A stretch of 64,000 nt of DNA from Pneumocystis sp. 'macacae' (taxonomy: Eukaryota; Ascomycota; Pneumocystomycetes; Pneumocystales; Pneumocystaceae): positions 186,001 to 250,000 of the forward strand of contig CM030732.1 of the NCBI GenBank assembly GCA_018127085.1, read 5' to 3'. Below are positions 55,543 to 64,000 of the stretch, one piece after another. The position numbers and the translations under genes were made by a program. Numbering within the stretch: position 1 is the stretch's first letter; each line of letters opens with the position of its first letter. The notes beneath the pieces were generated by a model. The model did not search any database and was not told the origin of the DNA. It saw only the letters and a list, made by a program, of their open reading frames with translations.

Positions 55543-56877
55543 CTATGAGTCTGAAGCTATATTTTGAGAAGAAACGGCAAGACGTGCTTCGAGACTACGA
55601 AGAGCTTCTTCTTTGGCAAGAAGTTGTTGACGCTTTTCGCTAATTTCTCGTTGGACTTTGAGTTCTATTTCACGGAGTTTTTCTTCTTCACGGCGTAATT
55701 GTTCTTCTTTTAGACGTACAGACTGAGTTGCAAGATCTTCGCGGCGAATCGATATGTCACTAGAAACAAATGAATACCTTTGTAAAGGAGAGATTGAACA
55801 TACGTAGAGACATCGGCAGATTTACTTAACTTTTCAGTACGATAATTTTCGTATAGAAAATCATGAGTAATTTCCTTTAAATCACAGAGATGTGTACGCA
55901 AAAGTACTGATTTTACTACCAAGAAGTCGGAATGAGCTGGATTTTCGACTAGACACATAAATACTTATGTTTTTGTATGGAATTATATACCTTCGACAAT
56001 TCCCCATGGGTATTGTCGTGCTCTTATGCGTCGTCCATTGTATTCAATGATATCTTCGCTTCCCACAATAGCAAATGGCAACATGCTGCGTAATTCTGCG
56101 TTTTCCTCGACGGTTTCTTCGTCATCTTCCTCAACGTCATAAGGAAAATTGTAAATAGGAATATTATAATGTTCTATATCTTCCATGATTAATTTTTTGT
56201 TTTCTTGTAATTCCGCTAGTGTAAGCGTATCTGCTTTTCCAATCACTGGGATAACATTTACTCTTGGAGATAAACGACGCATTAATTCAATATCGATTTC
56301 ACGAAGTCCATGACCGGTTGGTACAATAAAATATAATAAAACATGTACTCTATTGTCTCGGAAACGTGGATTGCGTTTGATTCTTGATTCTTCTGCCAAT
56401 ATATTATCATATTGTCGCTCAAGGTAGGCTAAAATTTCTCGAAAACTGCAATGTTATATATAAGACAATAAACAGTGTATTCATACTGCATCTCATTATT
56501 AACACTATCGCCAAATGAAGGGCAATCCACAACTGTCAAGGAAATACGTGTTCCATCCTCCTCAAGGTCTTATACCATTAACATTGTTTAATAGCATTTA
56601 TTTTCATTATTACCTACTGTTACTGGATAAATCGAAATCTCATCTTCAAGATGGGCATTTGCTGGATCATCTACTTCTTTATGTTCCATAATGTTTTCAT
56701 TACAAAGAGTATTAATAAATGTTGTTCTTCCTGTGCCACTCGCACCAACAATCATTATAGTAAATTGAACTCCTTTTTTCACATTTTTTCGGCTACGTTG
56801 GTTCTATTTTTTCCAATTTTTAGAAAAATATATTAAATTGTATTTAAATGTTCATTTACTGTTGTTGAAGATGCCAT
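55543..56877 (-). CDS. CDC11: Septin, Cdc11 class
   Basis: GTP-binding cytoskeletal protein at the division site. It starts MASSTTNQRSRKN. The basic region is followed by [20 protein letters not shown], with Arg in place of the P-loop Lys, as in Cdc11-type septins. [16 protein letters not shown] (switch region), [20 protein letters not shown] (the septin polymerisation interface), [20 protein letters not shown] (G4) and [14 protein letters not shown] follow. The C-terminal coiled coil ([33 protein letters not shown]) ends SQNIASDS. Introns at about 56820-56858, 56545-56600, 56445-56500, 55960-55990 and 55755-55795. Class inferred from the P-loop Arg and the position of the coiled coil. Confidence 0.92.
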
Positions 56878-57607
56878 TTTATTCTAATTTCTTCGCAAAA
56901 CGGTTTTCAATTGTATAAATATTCGTTAAATCATATGCGTGTCCGATGTACACGGAAGATACAAATGTTGTTGAAAGTACAAAAATAGAAAATGTTTTAT
57001 GAATAAACACTATATATATATTTATGTGTATGATTTAATTTTAGTGATTGTCTGTCTTTATTTTTATGATTTTGTTTTATAGTTTTATATTTTTGTCAAT
57101 TCAATATATTTATCGATCTTCCAATACTTTTATGATGAAAAATGAGTTAAAAAAGGTTTTTATATAGTATGAAAGATTTTTGTTGGATAAAATTTGTCTT
57201 CAATTTGTATTTAAAATGTATATTTTATAAAAGATTTACATATTTTATTAAGATTTACTGAATTTTGAAAATATTTAATGTTATCTGTAAAAATTATTAT
57301 GTTTTGACTAATATTTATTTATTTTAAAGTGATTTGTTATTTTTTAATTTCTTTGTATGTTTATTTTTATATTTCAAATACTATTAAATCTAGTATTTTT
57401 TAATTTTTTAAACAGTAAAACAGAAACTAGAAGAAATTTGTTATATTTTATTAATTTAAATTTAGTATATATATTTGTGGATGTATAAAATATGTTTCTA
57501 TATACATAAATAAATATTTATAAGAGATAATATTGTCGATTGGATGATATTTTTATTTAAATATATAAAAAATTGAAATTTTTGAAAATTTGGGAATTAT
57601 TAATATA
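56878..57607. promoter_or_regulatory. Divergent promoter region of CDC11 and MRPL38
   Basis: 730 bp between divergent starts, extremely AT-rich, rising slightly in G+C near CDC11 (56,880-56,970, e.g. GTGTCCGATGTACACGGAAG). No RNA gene or convincing ORF recognised. Confidence 0.4.
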
Positions 57608-58131
57608 ATGATTAATTTAAAAACAATTCTTTTTGTTGCAGATAATTCTGTAAATTTTTTGATTGTTTTTTTTTTTTGATTTTTTTTAAATTATTATAGG
57701 GTGCACAATTGGCAGAGTGTATTAATGTTTTAAAGTCAGGGAAATATGCAAAAATAGGTTATTTTGCCAAAGGTATAATATTGTGTCTTATCTGTCCTTT
57801 AGGTGATGAGATTGTCGTTGTTATTCAAAAAGTACGATCAACTAGTTCATCTGCAGGTTCTCAGAATATAAATAAGATTCAAAGAGGAGATATCAAGCAT
57901 GCTTTGATCGTTCGAACAAAAAAAGAGACACGGAGAAGAGATGGAAAATATATTCGATTTGATGATAATGCATGTATTTTAATTAATAAAAAAGAGCCTA
58001 TTGGCACACGTATTCTTGGTGAATAAAATTGTTTAGAAATGTACAACTAATGTTTAAAAGGCGTCGTTTCTGCAGAATTAAAGTATAAAGGCTGGAGTAA
58101 AATTCTTTCTTTAGCAGAAAAAGTTGTTTAA
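57608..58131 (+). CDS. MRPL38: Mitochondrial large-subunit ribosomal protein uL14m
   Basis: uL14 of the mitochondrial ribosome, at the subunit interface. Exon 1 is [14 protein letters not shown]; an intron (57650-57700) gives [20 protein letters not shown], then intron 2 (57759-57803) gives [20 protein letters not shown]. The exon continues [40 protein letters not shown], and intron 3 (58020-58061, GTGAAT...AAAAG) joins [20 protein letters not shown] ending KVV. The GAQ..C.., RGD..KA.IVRTK and GTRI.G signatures are all present. The N-terminus is short for a presequence, as in some fungal uL14m. The final intron uses an AAG acceptor. Confidence 0.93.
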
Positions 58132-58314
58132 TATCAAGATATAAAAATTATGCGATTTAATTTATAGAAAAAATGTATTATTTTTTTATTATTACAAGCT
58201 ATTTAGACAGTATAGATTAAAGATATTGGGGTTGTAGGGTATTTTTTTTATTCCTTTTTTTCTAAAAGACAATTTAAACATTTTGTAAAATATATTTGAT
58301 ATATCTCATACAAT

Positions 58315-58824
58315 TTAATGGACCTTTCCGCAGTTGACACATACGTAATGTAAACACTTATTTGTTTTAGTCAAGCCTATTACGGTACAGTCCTACCATT
58401 TTTGTTTCTGTACTTCTTCCCTGCGATTGGAAAAAGACAGATTCTCGTCCATGGCACGATGGACACTCTTTATTACTCCTTGGCTGTTAAATATTTAGAA
58501 ATACGATTATTATATATCCATTTCAATGAACCAGTGTAGGATCTGATCCAAGATCTGCTGTTATACCGACTGTTTCTCTTTCAACTGATTAAAAATGTAT
58601 AAAAACTAGAGTATACTATCTACACTAAAGAAGAACGGAGTTCGTTTCTGAAAACGCACAAGTTTCTTGCAACTTCGGTGTAATCGCAGTTTCTGCAGGC
58701 ATATAAAAGTCGTTTTTGAGACTTTATGTTAAAATAAAAAATAAAAAATATTATATTAATTTTACTTTTTCTTCTTTAGGATAAAGCATATTGTTGCATT
58801 CGATACAATAATGAAAAGTAGCCA
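58315..58824 (-). CDS. RPB9: RNA polymerase II subunit Rpb9
   Basis: Small zinc-ribbon subunit affecting start-site selection and transcript cleavage. Exon 1 from 58824: [20 protein letters not shown]; exon 2: [20 protein letters not shown] with [10 protein letters not shown]; exon 3: [16 protein letters not shown]; exon 4: [20 protein letters not shown] then QGRSTETKM; exon 5: [13 protein letters not shown]. The two Cys4 zinc ribbons (CxxC...CxxC; CxxC...CxxC) and the linker DLGSDPTL are characteristic. The splice into exon 5 is at about 58365-58404. Five exons for ~120 residues is extreme even here. RPA12 and RPC11 are excluded by the linker and the N-terminal motif. Confidence 0.9.
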
Positions 58825-58926
58825 TTTTATTTTGATTTTCTGTCTAGTTAACTTTGATTAATTCTAAATGTTTTTTTTGAAGTCAAGAAATATCGATATC
58901 AATTGTTTCAATCTAAAAAAAAAATA

Positions 58927-59538
58927 ATGGCACAATACTGTTTAAGAAACGCTTTTAAACTTTTTTTAAGAAATTGTACATGTACTTATAGGTATAGAAA
59001 GATGAATTTTTCTTTTTTTTTTGCAAATAACTTATATTTACATTTTAAAAGATTGCAAAGGATTCATCATTACTCTTCTATAACTAATGACAAAATCTCT
59101 AAGATAGTTAATCAAATAAGTTGTTTGACATTGAAAGAAACAGCTGATCTTGTGTCTCAATTGAAGGTTCCGAATTTGAGTGCCATTGTCTACAGATCGC
59201 TGATCTTTAAGTAATAAATATAGATTCATTTAAATATTCAAGATATTAAGCCTGTAGTTACATCAGTATCAATGCCTTCCTCAGAACCAGTTCAAAAGGA
59301 AAATGAAGAAGAGAGTGAAGAGAAACGTTTGTTTAACATAACTCTTGAGTCATACGATCCAACTGCAAAGGCAAAAGTTATTAAGGAAATCAAATCAATT
59401 TTAGGATTAAATCTTGTGGAATCTAAAAAATTCGTAGAGAGTAGTCCAAAGATGTTAAAAGAAGGTATAAGCAAAGAAGATGCAGATAAAATAAAAAAAA
59501 CACTTGAAGATTTGGGTGCAAAAGTATCTTTAAGTTAA
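58927..59538 (+). CDS. MNP1: Mitochondrial ribosomal protein bL12m
   Basis: Stalk protein L7/L12 of the mitochondrial ribosome, recruiting translation factors. I use the ATG at 58927 (MAQYCLRNAFKLFLRNCTCT), a basic, Ser/Thr/Arg-rich presequence. The N-terminal dimerisation segment is ITNDKISKIVNQISCLTLKE followed by TADLVSQLK. An intron (~59167-59218) leads to the hinge and the C-terminal domain: EKRLFNITLESYDPTAKAKV, IKEIKSILGLNLVESKKFVE, GISKEDADKIKKTLEDLGAK. These residues match the bacterial L7/L12 C-terminal domain (IK.IR..TGLGLKEAK..VE). It ends VSLS. Divergent from RPB9 with 102 bp between starts. Confidence 0.93.
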
Positions 59539-59609
59539 TTTGTCATTTGACATTAAATCAGGGTTTTTATAGTATAATTGGATATATACGAAACATATCT
59601 TCCTCATTT

Positions 59610-60442
59610 CTATGATGGAACAATAGCTGCTTTTGCATTTTCTTCTTCCATATATTCGAAATCATATTCATCTAAAGATGATGTGGTTTCCCACATATTT
59701 TCAAATTCTACATTTATACCAACATCCCCTTCGGGGACAACCCATATATTTTCTCGTAAACGTTTGTGCTGTTTCTCCATTAATTTATGCTTATTTATGT
59801 TCTTATATTTACTCTTTCTCTATCTTCTTCAATTCTACGAAAAATTTCTTCTTTAGAAAAAAAGGCTCTATTTTGAATAGTATTTAAAGATCTATAATAA
59901 TAAGTACCTCTTTTGTGCTACAAGTCATTATACTTGTCATCTCTTTTGGATAAAGATGCTTCTATTTCAAGAAAATCTCGGTTGTCTATATATGCTTTGT
60001 TTTTTAAATTTTCAATCACCTGAAACTAAGTAAAGTTGGAAAAAGAGACAAAGAGTTCCACCTTTCGGACTGCTGATATATTTGCTGCTCCCTGTGGTCC
60101 AGGCGGTGCCACTGCTCTAACAATTTTTATAATATCTTTGCGTATCATTGAAATATAACTGTTACATCCATTTTTATAACTGTAATCGCAAAGCGTTTCT
60201 AAAAAGTATATAATATTCACTCTTGAATTTAAAGATGTCTGCAAGAAGTTAAATTTTTTGTTTAAAATGCAATTTTTTACTACATGTTCAAGTTCTTCCA
60301 GTATACAATTATATAAATCTTCATCTAAATCTTTATGCCGAAGTGCAAATTGTGCTGTTTTTATCTGAGATTGCTGACTAGCAGTAAGTTTTTTAAGAAT
60401 TTCTAGGAATGCAAGACGTCCTTCAAACGGATCAAGAACCAT
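59610..60442 (-). CDS. CTK3: CTD kinase-I gamma subunit Ctk3/Lsg1
   Basis: Regulatory subunit of the CTDK-I kinase that phosphorylates Ser2 of the RNA polymerase II CTD. It starts MVLDPFEGRLAFLEILKKLT at 60442, continuing ASQQSQIKTAQFALRHKDLD and EDLYNCILEELEHVVKNCIL, then NSRVNIIYFLETLCDYSYK and MIRKDIIKIVRAVAPPGPQG, the Ctk3 CTD-interacting-type helical domain. Introns of about 45 nt (60020-60065 and about 59890-59935) join VIENLKNKAYIDNRDFLEIE and RSLNTIQNRAFFSKEEIFRR. It ends EENAKAAIVPS at 59610. The plus-strand frames at 59578-59887 are antisense shadows. The motif DPFExRLxFxxxLxxLxASQQS is diagnostic. Confidence 0.9.
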
Positions 60443-61531
60443 TATACTGTTTTAATAATTTTATTTTTGATTTTATCGTTATTGTTAGAAGTTTGAAAAA
60501 ACTAATAAAAGTATATTTGAGAGGATTTGGAAAGTTATAATATATTTAATAATAAGACTATTTATTAATGTTTTTTTTTGTTTTAATTTTTCATCTTAAT
60601 CATATACATAATTTAAATTATTTTTAGATAGTAGTTTAAGATAATTTACTTGTAGAATTTAGTTGATTAGCTTGAGTGAAAATATGAATTTTTATATATA
60701 AAATTATAAATTTTTACAATCCTGAAAATGTTTTAAAAAGTTATATTATTGTGAAACTAGGGAACATAATAAAGTAGCTAGAATATCAAAAAGATATAAA
60801 TATGTATAAAAAGAACTATTTTTAATTAGAAATATTTTAAAAGTGGAGTTTAATGATTTATGCAAATTTTATGAAAAGTTTTGGTTAAATAACATTGTAT
60901 TGAATAATAATAAAACATTACATCAAGTTAAAAGATCTTAACAGATAGTGTACTGTATGTGTTAATACTGAACTATAGTAATATATAAATCCTATATATT
61001 ATAGATTTTTTGTTATCTTAAACTTTTAATAGATTTATCACTCTAAATATTTAACTGAAAATTTATGTATGAATAATTATAAAGTGATTAGATACATATA
61101 ACGAAATATTATTTTGATTACTAGATATAATTGTTTCACATTATTAAAAGAAAGTTTTTTAAAAAAAAACTCAGAAAATATTCTTTAAATATTTTTTGTA
61201 ATCTTTATTAAATTTAAATAATTTATAAAAGGAAAAATAATTTATAAAACAGTGAATAAATTTTATATAAATATATATTTATTGTTTTTAAAAATTTTTC
61301 TATTCTTTTAAAATTTTAAATTTCAACTCTTATATTTGAGTATTGATCAATTATTTTATTTAGAAGTCTACTAAAGTATCTAAGACACATAAATTATATA
61401 TAATTCTTTGTATTTTTACCAAAAAAAGGGTTTTATTTATTATGTATAAATCAACCTGATTAAACATCGACAGTGATAAACGTTTAATATTTGTAGATAA
61501 TAAGATTTGAATAAATGAACTTTCCATAAAA
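60443..61531. promoter_or_regulatory. Large divergent promoter region of CTK3 and APC1
   Basis: 1,089 bp, AT-rich throughout with few G/C runs, the longest intergenic region in the window. GGGTTTTATT near 61,429 is the only G-run element. No RNA gene recognised. It separates divergent genes, so long 5' UTRs or an unannotated short RNA are possible. Confidence 0.4.
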
Positions 61532-64000
61532 ATGGCATTTGAGATTGTCCCCGAGGATCTTGGAGATCACCTTCCAACTGGTCTTTTTTATTGTCGTGAG
61601 AATGGGATTGCAATGGATTCAGCTGAATGGCGTGTAATCGAGGATTCTCCATTTCTTGATGAAGAACTTTTAATTACAGATAATACTGTTGTTTGGTCTG
61701 TTTCTGGAAGAGTAAAACGGTCTTTTAATTTTGATGACGATGGCCAACGAGTGACACATGCATTATTTGCATATTTTGTAAATCCAAATGATGAAATTAC
61801 GAATCATCATGATCCATCATATGTACCACCTTTAGGTACGCGAACAAGGTCTTTAAATCAATTAAGTGGGTGCGTTCATGATATAAAGCATGTGACGTAT
61901 GAAACATCTACTAAAGATCGACGTGCTGCTTCTGGAAGACTTAAATCTGATGAGCGTTCAATGGATTCATCACTTCATTTATTAAGAGCATTAGTCATTA
62001 TACTTGAAGATTTATCACACATTTTTTTCTTAGATGGTGCATTATGGGTTATTCATGTTCCTTTTCGTGTTCGACGGGTGCTTTCTGCACCTCGGGGATT
62101 GATTCTTGAACGGTCTCTTGAAAATCTTGAATTAGGTATGTCGTCTCAGGAAATAGCTTCTGTGAATTATTCTCCTCGTTTTTTTTCATTGATTGGACCA
62201 TTAGATGAGTTTGGGCTTATTGTTGCTGATGGAATTTATTCATTTGATGTACATGATGAGTTGGTTTACATAGGCAAAGGAGATGAAGCATTATTGGTTA
62301 CAAGAAATGCAGAGAAAAAACAAATTGACATTTGGAAATGTTCATATGTTTCTCAAACAGAGCACTGTTTTCCTCGGCCATTAACAAGTCTATCAACGAG
62401 ACGACGCTCTTCTTTTGGAAGTTTGAGTTATAATGACACAGATACTGATATATATGGATCTTCTTTAAAATCTGAGTTAAGCATTACACTAGATAGGATG
62501 GCGTTTGTTAATAATAATCAATTGCCTGCATTGTTAGGTGAATCAGAAGGGCTTAGAAAAGAAATTTTCGTAACACATATTGAAAGTTTTCCATCTCACT
62601 ACAAGTAAGAAGTTTAGATTATTATTTTTATATTTTCTAATTAATAAGTAAACTTGCTTTTACTGTATTTTCAATTCGTCCTTCATCAGGAATTGAAGTT
62701 ATTTCTATATTTAATAAAGAAGAATCAACACTTTTAATTCTTATATTTCGGAGAGATGAAGGATTCTCGCCTTACTTAATTGATTCCATTACTTTTCCGG
62801 CTATTGGTGCAGCGCCTCTTATTTCTAAATGTATGGAAAAAATACTTATATTTTCAATAAAAAAACCTATTCTTAAGCTCTATGCACCATGTTCTCCTGA
62901 TATTGAAGTTAAAATTGATTTCATTAAAGAAGAAATAATTGAATTGGTTCATCCTGTTGGTTGTAGAGTATCTTTAAAAGATGTTAATGGTACTTTAAGA
63001 AGAATTTCTTTTGACATCGAACATAATACTGTTTTGATTCAAAGGTGTTTTGGGGCGTTGAAAATGATTTTGCCATATAAAGATTTTGAATATTTTCAAG
63101 CTGCATTTTTGCATCAAAAATTATCTAATGGTTCATGTTTAAATGAATTTAAATCGTTTTCTATTACATTGTTTTCATGTTTTTTGTGTGGTAGTATGAA
63201 ATCTAGACATATTCGAGATAAAATAGATGGAAATTGTTCAACTGAAATACTTGAAACTATTGACGACGCATATCATTTTTGTCAAAGAAACGATATGTCA
63301 GTTATGACGAAACATTTGTCCTATATTTTGCAGTGTTTTCATATTTTAAGTGAAGACTTTAAATTTGATTCTGCTACATTATTATATTGTCGTCAAATAA
63401 TACCTGTAAAAGCACAAATGGCATATTGGTTAGGATGGACTGCATTTGTAGAAAAAGATATGTTATATGATGAATTTATGACAACTATAATATTTGATAA
63501 GGGTTGGTATTATGCAATGGAAATTAAAACTTAATATATGTTAGAACGACTTGAACATCTTAATATACCCCAATTTCCTTCAAAACCATATTCTGTTTAT
63601 CATAATTTAATTTTAATGTTAAAAAGAAAAAAATATGATCCAGTCCCGTCTATTATAAGTATTGGAAAAACTAATTTAGAACACAAAAATTTAAGTTATA
63701 CCCAAGGGTCTAAAATCGTATCATCACTTTCTAAAACTATTTTCTCGTTATATGAGACTTTACTTAATCCAAAACTACCTCTTCAGGATGTTGTTACACA
63801 AATGGTTGAATATAAGTTCACTTTAGATCATTTAAAACGTTTGCCTGATGGAGTTGCAGTACCATTACGAGATGCAATAAGATATTCTCAAGAAAATCCT
63901 TTACCAAATTGGGGAGTTGAAGCACTTCAACTTATTGGTATGTTTTTTGTATTTTTTTTGAATAATATATAAATGTTATAATAGATAGGAAAGACCTTGA
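61532..64000 (+). CDS. APC1: Anaphase-promoting complex subunit 1, 3' end outside window
   Basis: Largest scaffold subunit of the APC/C ubiquitin ligase. It starts MAFEIVPEDLGDHLPTGLFY. The main exon (61532-62608) encodes the N-terminal WD-like propeller typical of Apc1/BimE/Cut4, including YFVNPNDEITNHHDP, LLRALVIILEDLSHIFFLDG, ALWVIHVPFRVRRVLSAPRG and LILERSL. A short intron (about 62608-62652) and the next exons continue with FSIRPSSGIEVISIFNKEES, VERCFGALKM-type blocks, MAYWLGWTAFVEKDM and PLPNWGVEALQLIG before another intron near 63,940. The window ends within the gene. RRVLSAPRGLILERSLE is specific to this family. Only about the first third is visible. Confidence 0.85.

Noticed and set aside
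59578..59887. Two plus-strand frames of 92 and 84 codons
   Set aside because: Antisense to CTK3 exons, which continue on the minus strand with conserved sequence to EENAKAAIVPS.
1..64000. tRNA, rRNA, transposon or CRISPR elements
   Set aside because: No cloverleaf with A/B boxes, rRNA core, transposase/reverse transcriptase motif or regular repeat-spacer array was recognised by eye; a covariance or HMM scan would be needed to exclude small RNAs.

Overview
This window is nuclear DNA of an AT-rich ascomycete fungus, most likely a Pneumocystis species or a close Taphrinomycotina relative. The reasons are the very low GC outside one region, many 35-60 nt introns, short intergenic gaps, and a gene set that is fungal throughout (RAX2, BUB2, MSN5, CTK3, SEC9, EMC6, NuA4 and COMPASS subunits). 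The genus is inferred from sequence character alone. I recognise no transposon, rRNA, tRNA or CRISPR array.

Layout. 0-9 kb: MSH1 (3' end cut by the window edge), YDJ1, UTP23 and TRM82 on the minus strand, then HEM12 on the plus strand from an 87 bp shared promoter. 10-19 kb: RAX2 (-), RPS13 (+), SDC1 (-), OGG1 (+), BUB2 (-), EAF6 (+). 20-30 kb: U2AF large subunit (-), EMC6 (+), DIP2/UTP12 (-), ARC35 (+), an ETT1-like gene (-), SEC9 (+). 30-44 kb: a vezatin-like protein (-), pyridoxal kinase (+), an unknown 100 aa protein (+), MDM38/LETM1 (-), PCNA (-), a PWI/SR splicing factor (+), MSN5 exportin (-). 44.5-52.2 kb: dynein light intermediate chain, TEL2, a WHI3-like RNA-binding protein and a TGL2-like lipase, all on the plus strand. 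52.5-64 kb: an Npr1/Hal-type kinase (-), a Cdc11-class septin (-), mitochondrial uL14 (+), RPB9 (-), mitochondrial bL12 (+), CTK3 (-), and APC1 (+, cut by the window end). Genes are mostly arranged as divergent or convergent pairs; several divergent pairs have under 160 bp between start codons.

The outstanding feature is a GC-rich island at about 46.2-51.5 kb. Single 60-base lines reach 73-78% GC, against about 15% in the intergenic line at 44,221. The island covers all of TEL2 and WHI3 and fades out inside the two flanking genes: the 3' part of the dynein gene and the 5' half of the lipase gene. All four genes are housekeeping genes expected at single copy, and they keep recognisable domains and spliceable introns, so this looks like a local compositional process on native DNA rather than inserted foreign DNA. 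Within the island the plus strand goes from strongly C>G (TEL2) to strongly G>C (WHI3), with the switch near 49.2-49.9 kb, although both genes are read in the same direction. The first TEL2 intron is unusually long and made of degenerate telomere-like CCCTAA/CCCT units. A biased gene-conversion or recombination hotspot, or a replication-linked strand asymmetry, would explain this; neither can be proved from one sequence.
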